A DNA stretch of 64,000 bases from an uncultured Myxococcales bacterium. Lineage in GTDB: Bacteria; Myxococcota_A; UBA9042; DTJE01. The DNA lies in assembly GCA_937975765.1 (NCBI GenBank), contig CALJUR010000107.1, forward strand, positions 1 to 64,000. The letters run 5' to 3'. The translations under genes and the position numbers were made by a program. The notes beneath the pieces are model-generated. The model was not told the DNA's origin, ran no database searches, and saw nothing but the letters and a program-made list of their open reading frames with translations. This document shows positions 41,128-50,057 of the stretch, in pieces (within the stretch, counting starts at the first letter, position 1; each line of letters begins with the position of its first letter).

Positions 41128-42861
41128 TCAGTCCCTGCCGGGCAGGCAGCGTTCCAGGCGGTACGGCAGGTAACGCGGCGTCCACTGGGCCTTGCGGACC
41201 ATCCGGTCCAGCGCCTCGTCATCCAGGCGGCGGCCCAGCCCGCTGTCCCGGGCCTCCTTCGCCACGGCCAGCGCAGCGCGCGCGGACGCCTCGCGGATGT
41301 TCTTGATCTCCGGCAGCATCCAGCCCGCCTTGCGTGCCTCGGGGGTCACCATGTCCGCCAGGGCCTTCGAGGCGGCGGTGAACATGCGGTCCGTCACCTT
41401 CGGCGACCCGGACACGATCGCGCCCAGCCCGACGCCGGGGAATACGAACAGGTTGTTGCACTGGGCGATGCCCTGGACGCCGTCCGCGGTCTCGACCGGC
41501 GGGAACGGGCTGCCCGTGGCCATCAGGAAGTTCCCGTTCGTGGCCTTGGCGACCTCCTCCGGCGTGCACTCGACCTTGGAGGTCGGGTTCGACATCGCCA
41601 TGATGATCGGCCGCTGGCAGTGCGAGGACATCTCCCGCAGGATCTCCTCCGAGAACAGGCCGCGCTGGGCCGTGACGCCGACCAGCACGTCGGGATGGAC
41701 GTTGCGAACCACGTCCATCAGGCCGATGCGGTCGGGGTGGTCCAGCTTCCAGCCCGCCACGTCGGCGCGCGCACGGGCGAACGGCTTCTGCTGGGGTTCC
41801 AGCGTCGGGTCGTCGGCCAGCAGCAGCCCCTGCTTGTCCACCGCGAAGACCCGGGCGCGGGCCTCGGCCTCGGTCAGCCCCTCCTCCTCCATGACCGTGC
41901 GGACGTTGTCGCTGATGCCGCGACCGGCCTCGCCGAATCCGCACATCACGTACTTCATGTCGCGCATCCGCACGCCACGGATCTTCGCACCCGTGACCAG
42001 CGCCGACAGCGCCGTCGCGCCCGTCCCCTGGATGTCATCGTTGAAGGACAGGATGCGGTCGCGGTAACGCTCCAGCAGGTCGAACGCGTGGTGCTTCGCG
42101 AAGTCCTCCCACTGCAGCAGGGCATGCGGGAAGGCGCGCTTGACCGCCACGACGAACTTCTCGATGAAATCGAAGTACGCGTCTCCGGTCAGGCGCGGCT
42201 TGCGATATCCCATGTACATCGGGTCGTTCAGCAGGCGCTCGTTGTTGGTGCCGATGTCGATGCACATCGGCATGCAGCAGGACGGGTGCAGGCAGCCGGC
42301 GGCCACGTACAGGCCCACCTTGCCGATCGGGATGCCCATTCCGTCGGCGCCCAGGTCGCCCAGGCCCAGGATGCGCTCGCCGTCGGTCACGACGATCAGG
42401 CGCAGTTCGGGAAGGGTGACGCTCTCGAAGATCCGGTCGATGTTCTCGATGTTGTCCGGGTGGATGTAGATGCCCCGGGCGCGCCGCATGATGTGGCTCA
42501 TCTGCTGGCACGCCTGGCCGACGGTCGGCGTGTAGATGATCGGGATCATCTCGACCATGTTGTTCAGGATCAGCTTGTAGTACAGGGTCTCGTTCCGGTT
42601 CTGCAGTTCCATCAGGTAGATGAACCGCTCGAGGTCGTCGTTCTTGCGGCGGTAGTGCTCCAGGCAGACCGTCGCCTGGTCCTCCAGCGTCGATACGCCG
42701 TGCGCCAGCAGGCCGCCCAGTTGCAGTTCGTGGCGCTCCTCGCGCGGGAAGGCCTGGCCCTTGTTCAGGCACGGGGTGTTCAGCAGCCGCTGTCCCGTGA
42801 CGTAGACCTCGTAGTACTCCTCGCCCGTGACCGGATCGACCTTGAACGAGAACGACTTCAT
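41128..42861 (-). CDS. maeA: NAD-dependent malic enzyme
   Basis: This enzyme oxidatively decarboxylates malate to pyruvate with reduction of NAD. The length of 577 residues is typical of the large (eukaryote-like) malic enzymes. The N-terminal half has LNKGQAFPREERHELQLGGLL and NMVEMIPIIYTPTVGQACQQ, and the metal-ligand region has LLQWEDFAKHHAF and FNDDIQGTGATALSAL. The NAD domain has MCGFGEAGRGISD. GGAGAG lies upstream of ATG 42861. It stands alone, with a TAGAAT -10-like box at 42915-42910 but no good -35. Together with the acetate-type symporter it points to growth on organic acids. Confidence 0.93.
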   Translation of the reverse strand: MKSFSFKVDPVTGEEYYEVYVTGQRLLNTPCLNKGQAFPREERHELQLGGLLAHGVSTLEDQATVCLEHYRRKNDDLERFIYLMELQNRNETLYYKLILNNMVEMIPIIYTPTVGQACQQMSHIMRRARGIYIHPDNIENIDRIFESVTLPELRLIVVTDGERILGLGDLGADGMGIPIGKVGLYVAAGCLHPSCCMPMCIDIGTNNERLLNDPMYMGYRKPRLTGDAYFDFIEKFVVAVKRAFPHALLQWEDFAKHHAFDLLERYRDRILSFNDDIQGTGATALSALVTGAKIRGVRMRDMKYVMCGFGEAGRGISDNVRTVMEEEGLTEAEARARVFAVDKQGLLLADDPTLEPQQKPFARARADVAGWKLDHPDRIGLMDVVRNVHPDVLVGVTAQRGLFSEEILREMSSHCQRPIIMAMSNPTSKVECTPEEVAKATNGNFLMATGSPFPPVETADGVQGIAQCNNLFVFPGVGLGAIVSGSPKVTDRMFTAASKALADMVTPEARKAGWMLPEIKNIREASARAALAVAKEARDSGLGRRLDDEALDRMVRKAQWTPRYLPYRLERCLPGRD

Positions 42862-43025
42862 GGTGCTGCTCTCCGCAGGAGATGGACCGGACCCGAACCG
42901 TCCGGCCGGATTCTAGGCACATGACGCAAGGCGTTGGAAGGGAAAATCGTCACCTTCACCCCGCGGGGTTGCGCGCGGCGGGGTGGCATGCTACCCAGCG
43001 GTCATCTTTCGCACGGAGACGGGGG

Positions 43026-43301
43026 ATGCCGCGCATCGCGATCGAGAAGAACCCTTCGGACGTCCGCCTGCAGCAACTGGGGGTGAAGTCCTGGCCGATC
43101 TGGACGAAGGAGGTCAGCGAGTTCCCGTGGGAGTACGACGAGCAGGAGGTCTGCTTCTTCCTGGCCGGCGAGGTCGTCGTGACCGCGGACGACGGGGTGC
43201 AGGCGCACTTCGGGAAGGGGGACCTGGTCACGTTCCCGGTCGGCCTGAAGTGCACGTGGAAGGTGATCCAGCCGGTCCGCAAGCACTACCGGTTCGGGTA
43301 G
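43026..43301 (+). CDS. small cupin protein (DUF861 type)
   Basis: This 91-residue single-domain cupin has a core motif EVCFFLAGEVVVTADDGVQAHFGKGDLVTFPVGLKC in order. It matches the short DUF861 cupins related to ureidoglycine aminohydrolase. The usual metal-ligand histidines are mostly absent (E and K instead), so it may not bind metal in the standard way. The ending RKHYRFG is typical of this group. ATG 43026 follows GGAGACGGGGG. It stands alone between malic enzyme and a convergent lipoprotein gene. Function unknown. Confidence 0.78.
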   Translation: MPRIAIEKNPSDVRLQQLGVKSWPIWTKEVSEFPWEYDEQEVCFFLAGEVVVTADDGVQAHFGKGDLVTFPVGLKCTWKVIQPVRKHYRFG

Positions 43302-43316
43302 GCCGCGCGCGGGGCG

Positions 43317-46300
43317 CTACTTCGCACGCACCTCGTCCGGCAGGTACTCGCAGGTCGAGGTCGCCAGGCAGGTGTCGTCCTTCAGGGTCTTCCCGCCCGA
43401 CGTCATGAACAGGAACGCCTGGTTCTCGAAATAGTTGTTGATGTTGAACTGGCGCGACGGGTTCGACGGCTCGACGCCGTGGGCGCCCAGCGGGTAGGTG
43501 TAGGGGAAGCGCAGCGCCAGGGTGCCTGTCTCCGTGACCAGGGTCTGCGGCACGTACCCCGGTACCGGCGGCTCGCCGTACTCGTCGATGCCCCGGTCGG
43601 CGTTGTCCGGATCGGCGTGCAGCGGCAGGGGCCGGGTCGGATCCTGGGCCGCGGCCTCGGTGAACTCGTCGGTCCAGCGCGCGTCCACGACCTGCGGCTT
43701 CCTGTCCAGCCAGTCCTGCAGGGTCAGTTTGCTGCTGAGGTGGCGGCCATAGGCCTCGATGCCCTCGGGCACGTAGGCCTCCAGCAGCAGGTCGTTCGGG
43801 GTGCGCGGCGCCCTGTCGTAGGGCAGCACGCCGGTCGCCCTGGCCAGCGCCATCGTCATCGACACCGACACGTTCGGGTCGCCCACCGAGTGGTACATGA
43901 CCATGTTGCTTTGCGGATGCTTGCAGGTGCCGCCCGGGCAGGACAGTTCGTCGTACCCGCAGCCGCAGTCCACGCGCTTCTTCATCAGCCGCGCGTACCC
44001 GATCGGGTCGCCGCGCTCGACCAGCATGGCGGCCAGGTTGATCAGGCGACGGAAGTCGGGGGTGTTGCGGGTGCGGCCCAGGCCGGTGCCGATGGCGACC
44101 AGCGGGGTGCCTTCCGAGAAGATCGCGCCGCCGAAGGTCACCGGGATCCGGAAGGTGTCGATCGGGGTGAGGTTCGCGGCCTTCGTAGGATTCTCCTTCG
44201 GCTTGGCCTGCGCAAGGTCTTCCACGTACCCGGAATAGACCTGGATCGAGATCGAGTCGCCGAACAGCAGGGACCGGGCCTTGTCGGACGCGGGCGCATC
44301 CTTCGACGTGTCGCAGGCCGCCGGCCCGGTCGGGGCGCCGGCCTCGTCCACCGGGATCGTCCACCAGCCGGCCGCGCACTCGACGGGCACCGGCTTCGTG
44401 TCGCCGTCCTTCAGGCCCAGCAGCGGGCGCTTCTCGATCGCGGACAGGGCATCCGCCGGGATGGCCAGCCGGAAGCCTCGCCACCGGGCGCACTCGGGTG
44501 CGTTGCGGCGCACCGGATCGACCTGGCATGAGGCCTTCTCGTCCAGGCACGACAGGCACGCGGGGTCGCACGGGCACTGGGAAGCCTCCTTCCCGGAATC
44601 CATGCAGTCCTTGCACTTGCTGTCCTTGCTGCACCCGCAGTCCGTCGAGGTCTTCTGGGCCAGGCAGGCGGAGTCGCCGCCGCACGCCGCCAGGGCCTCG
44701 GACGGGATCGGCATCCGGAAGCCCTTGCGAACCTCCCCGTTCTTCAGGTTGCGGACGACGACCGTGTCGCCGGGCAGGATGTCCGTCACGCGCGCGAACG
44801 GATAATAGTGCGGACGCCCCACCAGCCGGTCCTTGCCCGTCGCGGGCCGCGGGTACTCGCGGTGCAGGTGGTTGATCAGCCACGCCACCTCGACGGTGCC
44901 GTCCCCCATTGGCGTGAACACCACGAACGGGCCCATCATCGGCATCCAGACGCCCTCGGGCACGCCGGGGTTGATGGTGCGCAGGCCGGCCGAGATCAGG
45001 CCGCCGCCGCCCGAGACCGGGGTCGATGCCGACACCGCGGGATCGACTGCCGACTGGATCTGCGCGATGAAGGCGCCCATCGACTGGCCCCACACCGGGA
45101 TGTCGGGGTTCGCGGCGGTGCCCAGATCCGGGACGCCGTTGCCGTCCCAGTCGCCCATCAGGTCGTTGGCCGTCTTGTCGTTGTTCGAGTCGGCGGCCCA
45201 GTTCGGCCCGTCGGCGCCGCCCAGCGACCGCAGCACGCGCACCAGTTGCATCTGGTCCACGACCGCCTGCCGCACGATGTCGCGGGTGTGCGTGATGTCG
45301 TACGACCAGAAGTCGCCGCCGTTGTCGAACGAGGACTTCACGCCGTCGTTGTCCAGGTCGCGGATGCGCCCCCCCGCGAATCCCTCGTAGAAGGTCTTCA
45401 GGTACAGGCCGCCCAGCAGCGAACCCACCAGCGAGTTCCAGTCCGTCGCGTCGTCGGCCGGCAGCGCCAGGCCGTGGCCGGGGGCGTCCATGCCGCACAG
45501 CGCCCAGCCGTACTTGGCCAGCCGCCCCGAGAAGCCGAAGACCTCGAACGGCGCGCCGCTGAATCCGTGTCCGTACAGCATCACCGGGAAGGGCTGCCGG
45601 TGCTGGGCGGTCTCCTTCGGCACGGCGCAGATGAAGGTGGCCTTCTGGCGGCCGACCTTCGCCTTGCCCTTGACGGGGTCCACGTCGAAGGTCTCGTCCT
45701 CGTCGCCGGGATACAGCGGCGTGGCGTTGCCGGACGTGTCCTCCAGGAACCAGGGGGTCGTGAAGGTGCCCATCACGTAGTGGTCCACGGCGGCCGTGTC
45801 GTCCACCAGCGCGCGGACGACCTCGTCTGGGTACGTCAGCACCGGGCCCAGGATGGTGACCAGCGGGGCCATCACGTCGCCAGGCAGCATGTACAGCCGG
45901 TCCGGGGGCGTGCCGTCGTCGTCCGGGTCCTGCGCCGGCTTCGGTTCCAGGTCGACCGGGGCGTACTCCTTCAGCCAGCCCAGCGGGCCGTCGCCGTAAA
46001 GCCCGCGGCGGATCGCGGTCAGATCCGACGTGATCGTCTGGGTCGTGAAGGTCCAGGCGAAGGAGACGTCTTCCAGGTCCAGGCCCAGCGTGTTGGACGG
46101 CCCGAGGATCTCCTCCAGCGGCCGCAGCGCCTCGGTCTGGTCCAGGGCATTCACGTAAGGGAAGGGCGATCGCACGGGCTCGCCCTCGACGCGGACGATC
46201 TTGCCCTGTTCGTCCTCCACGTACTTCACGCCCTTCAGACGGGACGTCAACACCACGGCGTACGTCGTCGCCTCGCGCATCGGGACGACGGGGTACAGGA

Positions 46301-46985
46301 TCAGGGTGTTCGTCTCCCGCTCCCAGAACGGGACCAGCGGGTCGATCGCGTCCGGGCCAGGGTTCCCGCCATCCCAGGTGTCCGGGTGGTCCAGCACGCC
46401 GTCGAAGTCGATGTCCTCGTAAGGGTCCAGTTCGTTGTCGCCGTCCAGGTCCTCCTCGTGCGTCTCGAACAGCAGGTTCGGCGAGTCCGCGTGAGGGTCG
46501 AAGTCCCAGTACTGCCACGGCCACTTGATGCCCAGCGGCATGTTGCCCTGGCCCGCGTCCAGCGGGATGGCCTTGCCGAAATCGGGCGAGTTGCGGTCCA
46601 CGTCGACCAGGTACACGAGGTCGTCGGCCAGGTCGTGGTTGAACCGGTGGTGCGCCTCGTAGGCCTCGATGAAGATCTCCTGGTCGAACGACACCCATAG
46701 CGGCGAGAACGTCCCGAACCCGTCCAGCTTGTTGGCCGCGATCCGGACCTTGGTCTCGGCCAGCGTCGAGGCCTCGGTGCTGACGTCCAGTCGCCGTCCC
46801 GTGGGGGAATCGGGGTCCAGCCGAGTCGCGCTGTTGTTCGGGAAGGGGATCTCCGGCAGGGGCTTGGCGGTCGGGTCCCATCGAACCATCGGCCCGCCTC
46901 CGGCCGCCGTCGGGAGCAGGCCGGACGGCTCGGGGCCGACGCAGGCGAAAAGCACGGTGCAAAGCACGGGGATCAGGCGACGCAT
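43317..46985 (-). CDS. giant alpha/beta-hydrolase lipoprotein with cysteine-rich insert
   Basis: This is a 1222-residue predicted lipoprotein with lipobox LFAC (Cys15). Residues about 30-330 look like a bacterial Ig-like (SbsA type) region preceded by Asp-rich loops (DLDGDNELDPYEDIDFDG). The hydrolase core has VMLYGHGFSGAPFE, CGMDAPGHGLALP and the elbow PVWGQSMGAFIAQ. A cluster of at least ten cysteines (ACGGDSACLAQ, DCGCSKDSKCKDC, CPCDPACLSC) interrupts the later part, near residues 740-815. The C-terminus has VMYHSVGDPNVSVSM and a late YPLGAHGVEPSN segment that may carry the catalytic His. GGAGGT supports ATG 46985. It is distantly similar in style to other hydrolase lipoproteins here. Substrate unknown. 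Confidence 0.7.
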   Translation of the reverse strand: MRRLIPVLCTVLFACVGPEPSGLLPTAAGGGPMVRWDPTAKPLPEIPFPNNSATRLDPDSPTGRRLDVSTEASTLAETKVRIAANKLDGFGTFSPLWVSFDQEIFIEAYEAHHRFNHDLADDLVYLVDVDRNSPDFGKAIPLDAGQGNMPLGIKWPWQYWDFDPHADSPNLLFETHEEDLDGDNELDPYEDIDFDGVLDHPDTWDGGNPGPDAIDPLVPFWERETNTLILYPVVPMREATTYAVVLTSRLKGVKYVEDEQGKIVRVEGEPVRSPFPYVNALDQTEALRPLEEILGPSNTLGLDLEDVSFAWTFTTQTITSDLTAIRRGLYGDGPLGWLKEYAPVDLEPKPAQDPDDDGTPPDRLYMLPGDVMAPLVTILGPVLTYPDEVVRALVDDTAAVDHYVMGTFTTPWFLEDTSGNATPLYPGDEDETFDVDPVKGKAKVGRQKATFICAVPKETAQHRQPFPVMLYGHGFSGAPFEVFGFSGRLAKYGWALCGMDAPGHGLALPADDATDWNSLVGSLLGGLYLKTFYEGFAGGRIRDLDNDGVKSSFDNGGDFWSYDITHTRDIVRQAVVDQMQLVRVLRSLGGADGPNWAADSNNDKTANDLMGDWDGNGVPDLGTAANPDIPVWGQSMGAFIAQIQSAVDPAVSASTPVSGGGGLISAGLRTINPGVPEGVWMPMMGPFVVFTPMGDGTVEVAWLINHLHREYPRPATGKDRLVGRPHYYPFARVTDILPGDTVVVRNLKNGEVRKGFRMPIPSEALAACGGDSACLAQKTSTDCGCSKDSKCKDCMDSGKEASQCPCDPACLSCLDEKASCQVDPVRRNAPECARWRGFRLAIPADALSAIEKRPLLGLKDGDTKPVPVECAAGWWTIPVDEAGAPTGPAACDTSKDAPASDKARSLLFGDSISIQVYSGYVEDLAQAKPKENPTKAANLTPIDTFRIPVTFGGAIFSEGTPLVAIGTGLGRTRNTPDFRRLINLAAMLVERGDPIGYARLMKKRVDCGCGYDELSCPGGTCKHPQSNMVMYHSVGDPNVSVSMTMALARATGVLPYDRAPRTPNDLLLEAYVPEGIEAYGRHLSSKLTLQDWLDRKPQVVDARWTDEFTEAAAQDPTRPLPLHADPDNADRGIDEYGEPPVPGYVPQTLVTETGTLALRFPYTYPLGAHGVEPSNPSRQFNINNYFENQAFLFMTSGGKTLKDDTCLATSTCEYLPDEVRAK

Positions 46986-47084
46986 GAACGGACCTCCACG
47001 GAATGGAACCGGCCCAGCGGCCGGAATTTGTGCAAGGGTCCGACAGGAAGGTCGCGATGTCAATCGCGATGGGAGGGAAAACCG

Positions 47085-49787
47085 CTAGAGGGTCGTGCAG
47101 TCCGACGCCTCTCCGGCCCGGCCCGCGTTGCCCGGCTGATCCGCGGAGTTCCCCCCGGCGCCGCCCGGACCGCCGTCTCCCAGGGCGTCGAAGACGTTCC
47201 CGGCCGCGCCGCACCAGGCCGGCACATCGCCCGAAAGCCCCGCGCCCAGGATGCCCCACGAGGCCCCCCCGCAGCCGCCCCCGCCGCCGCCGCCGGCGCC
47301 GCCCTGGCCGCCGTCCCCGCCGGTGCCGCCCTTGCCGATGCACACCTTGAACCAGTAGGGACTGCCGGCCGAGTTCTGCGCGCAATCCACCGATCCGCCC
47401 TCGCCGCCGGACCCGCCGACGCCCCCCGTGCCACCGCTGCCGCCCTGGCCGCCCGCGCCGCCTTCGTTCCGCAGCACGCGGTTCCCGGAAAGGGTGGGGT
47501 ACAGCCCGGCGGTCGAGGTCGTCCGGATCGCGAAGATCCCGATCGATGCGCCCCCGCTCATGCCGGCGCTGCCACCCGTGCCGCCGCAGCCGCCGGCGCC
47601 CCCGCCGCCGCCCGCCGACCCGACCCGGTCGTTGTAGCCGCAGGCCGGGTCCATGTCCACGCCGCCGCCCGCGCCGCCGCCGCCGCCGCCCGACCCGTTC
47701 GTGGCGTCCCCCCCGGGGTCCGACGTGCCGGACAGCCACTCGCTGCCCGAGATGCGGCCGTTGTCATCGGTGCAGCCCTGGCCCGCTTCGCCGCCCGTCC
47801 CGGACCCGCCGCGAGCGCCGTCGAACCCGAAGTCGGTCTTGCCCTCGCTGCGACAGACCGCGCATGCCGAACTGACGGTGTCGGACCAGCCCCCGGCCCC
47901 GCCCAGGCCCCCGGACGTGCCCGATCCGGCCTCCCCGGAGGGCATCTGGACGATCCCGTCGGCACACACCGAGTCCGCCCCCCGGCCGCCCGCGGCGCCG
48001 CACGTGCTGCCGCCCGCGGACCCGCCGGCGCTGAAGACTCCCGAGCACGCGCCGACCTCCCCCGAGTCCGTGCAGGTCGCTCCCGTGACGCCGTCCTGGC
48101 CGTTGGCGCCGCGCGCGCCGTTGCCGCCCGAGTTCCCCGGCGCACCCCGGCCGGCGTAGATCACGTTGTCCTTGACGACCAGCCCCGGGCCGCAGTCCTT
48201 CAGCCACAGGGCATAGGAGTTGCCTCCGCGCCCGTCGCTGCGCCGGCTGTAGGCGTTCTCGCCGTAGACCGTGAAGCCCGAGAACTCGGTGGGTGCCGTG
48301 ATGCCGATCGCCACCACGGCCTTGCGGTGCGGAGACGTGTCGGTGGCGGGCGTGACCCCCTGCAGGATCGTGATGTTGGTCGCGGGGTCCCGCTGCCAGG
48401 TGGCCGCGTTGTACCCCCCCTTCACCGAGACGCCGTCCTGCAGCACCACGATCCCGGCGTAGATGCCCTCGGACACCAGAACGCGCACCTTCCCGGTCCC
48501 GTCCGCACGGTCCAGGCCGGTCTCGACGGTCGCGCACGGGGAGTCCCACGCGCCGCAGGTGTCCCCGTCGATGCCGCCGTTCTCCGGGGTGGACACGTAG
48601 ATCGCCAGCGGGTCCAGTTCCAGTTCGCAGCCGTTGTCCGGGTTGCCGTCCGCATCGGCGTATCCCTGCACGCAGTCGTACCCGCAGCGAGGGGCAGGAC
48701 CGGTCGCGTCGCACCTGCCGGTGGCGTGGTGCGCAGCCCCGGTGAAGATCGCCGTGCAGTCGACGTAGCAGTTGCCGCACGCCCGGTCGGTCGCGTACGC
48801 GCCGGATTCCGTCCGGAAGTCCTCGTCGGTCGCGCCGTCGCAGTCGTTGTCCAGCAGGTCGCACACCTCGACGTGCTCCTGGCCCTCCTCGACGGCGCAC
48901 CTCAGCCCCAGGTGGTCGTCCGAGCAGGCGTACACGCCCTGGGCCCGGCAGGCGCCCACCCCCTGGAAGCAGGGGCCTCCGATCTCGGGGAACGCCTCGT
49001 CCACCAGCCGGTTGCAGTTGTCGTCCAGCCCGTTGCAGGTCTCGGCCTGCGGTTCCGGGGCGTCGCACGCCCAGCCCGTGTCCGGGTCGCAGGTCTCGAA
49101 TCCCAGGCAGGTGCCCTCGTCGTTGCTGCGCGCGCAGGGACGGGCGGCCCCCTCCATGGTCCGCAGGCAGTCGCACGCGCGGCTGACCGGGACGCACTGG
49201 CGCGCCGTCCCGCCCGACGTCGGGACGTCCAGGCAGTCGTAGCCTTCCGGGCAGTCGATCTGCGAGCAGTCGCGGCCGCAGTAGTTCCCGTCGCCGACCT
49301 CGATGCACGCACCGCCGCTGCACTGGGTGTCCACCTTGCAGGGCTTGCACAGGTCCGCGCCCAGCGGGATGCACAGGGAGATCACGTCGCTGCCGATCAG
49401 GCTGGCGCGGCACAGCCAGTCCGCGGGGCACTCCAGCACGCAGGTCATCGTGCACATCGGGCCCTGCAGGCCCTCGACGCAGTATCCCGAGATGCAGTCC
49501 GAGTTCTGGATGCACGGCTGCCCGAACTCCCCGGGCTGGGCGGTGTCCTTGCCCGCATCGACACCGGGGTCGGGCAACTCCCCGGTCCCGTCGTCCGTGC
49601 CTGCGGGGATCTCGCGGCCGGTCTCCTCCCCGTTGTCCGGCATGCCGTAGTCGATCGTCGCCGACTCCGGCGCGGGATCGTGCCCTGCGTCGCCGCCGGA
49701 GGATCCTCCCTCGCAGGAGGGCAGGGCGATCGCCAACCAGCCGATCGCGAACAGGAATCGAATCGCTGCAGCACGGTCACGCGTCAT
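47085..49787 (-). CDS. glycine-rich MopE-type surface lipoprotein
   Basis: This 900-residue protein has a lipobox-like ALPSC end to its signal peptide and an acidic spacer. Residues about 85-230 are disulfide-type repeats (GQPCIQNSDCISGYC, CKVDTQCSGGAC, NYCGRDCSQIDCPEGYDC). Two MopE-type motifs follow (CNGLDDNCNRLVDE and CDLLDNDCDGATDE). Residues about 395-510 look like a right-handed beta-helix or pectate-lyase-like segment (AIYVSTPENGG, VLVSEGIYAGIVVL). The C-terminal 390 residues are GGxGG/GxxG-rich, like polyglycine surface domains. A minus-strand promoter (TTGAAT and TAGGAT, 17-base spacing) and GAGGTGA precede ATG 49787. It is probably an exposed adhesive or structural protein. Confidence 0.75.
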   Translation of the reverse strand: MTRDRAAAIRFLFAIGWLAIALPSCEGGSSGGDAGHDPAPESATIDYGMPDNGEETGREIPAGTDDGTGELPDPGVDAGKDTAQPGEFGQPCIQNSDCISGYCVEGLQGPMCTMTCVLECPADWLCRASLIGSDVISLCIPLGADLCKPCKVDTQCSGGACIEVGDGNYCGRDCSQIDCPEGYDCLDVPTSGGTARQCVPVSRACDCLRTMEGAARPCARSNDEGTCLGFETCDPDTGWACDAPEPQAETCNGLDDNCNRLVDEAFPEIGGPCFQGVGACRAQGVYACSDDHLGLRCAVEEGQEHVEVCDLLDNDCDGATDEDFRTESGAYATDRACGNCYVDCTAIFTGAAHHATGRCDATGPAPRCGYDCVQGYADADGNPDNGCELELDPLAIYVSTPENGGIDGDTCGAWDSPCATVETGLDRADGTGKVRVLVSEGIYAGIVVLQDGVSVKGGYNAATWQRDPATNITILQGVTPATDTSPHRKAVVAIGITAPTEFSGFTVYGENAYSRRSDGRGGNSYALWLKDCGPGLVVKDNVIYAGRGAPGNSGGNGARGANGQDGVTGATCTDSGEVGACSGVFSAGGSAGGSTCGAAGGRGADSVCADGIVQMPSGEAGSGTSGGLGGAGGWSDTVSSACAVCRSEGKTDFGFDGARGGSGTGGEAGQGCTDDNGRISGSEWLSGTSDPGGDATNGSGGGGGGAGGGVDMDPACGYNDRVGSAGGGGGAGGCGGTGGSAGMSGGASIGIFAIRTTSTAGLYPTLSGNRVLRNEGGAGGQGGSGGTGGVGGSGGEGGSVDCAQNSAGSPYWFKVCIGKGGTGGDGGQGGAGGGGGGGCGGASWGILGAGLSGDVPAWCGAAGNVFDALGDGGPGGAGGNSADQPGNAGRAGEASDCTTL

Positions 49788-49838
49788 GGGTCACCTCGGA
49801 CGTTCGGCCCTTTCACCCGATGCCGTTCGGAACGGACG

Positions 49839-49867
49839 ATCCTAGGACCATCAGGCCCCGGATTCAA
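49839..49867 (-). promoter_or_regulatory. promoter of the glycine-rich lipoprotein gene
   Basis: On the minus strand, TTGAAT (49867-49862) and TAGGAT (49844-49839) are 17 bases apart, about 50 bases before the ATG. The rest of the 270-base gap to 50057 shows no convincing gene. Confidence 0.4.
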
Positions 49868-50057
49868 CCGGCCCCGGGGATCCGTTGTCCACCGCCTGGG
49901 GAAGATGGGCTCCGTCGAAGGCGAGGGCCCGGACCGCCGGTCGGGAACGGGAATCGTCGCGAAGGGCGGCACCGGTCTACACCCGGACTCGATACTCCGA
50001 ACGTTTCCTTGACGTACCGGATTCGGGAATCGAGTCGTGGCAAATCCGGCCGCGAAA

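Noticed and set aside
43228..47739. A 1500-codon minus-strand frame
   Set aside because: It overlaps the giant lipoprotein in a shifted frame; only the lipoprotein frame has a signal peptide, ribosome site and hydrolase motifs.
47200..48100. GCC/CCG-rich repetitive stretch that could be taken for a minisatellite or CRISPR-like array
   Set aside because: The repeats are irregular and in frame with Gly-rich codons; no constant repeat and spacer lengths exist.
47028..50012. A 990-codon plus-strand frame opposite the glycine-rich gene
   Set aside because: Antisense of GGC/GCC-rich codons yields an Ala/Pro/Arg-rich frame with no start signal or domain.
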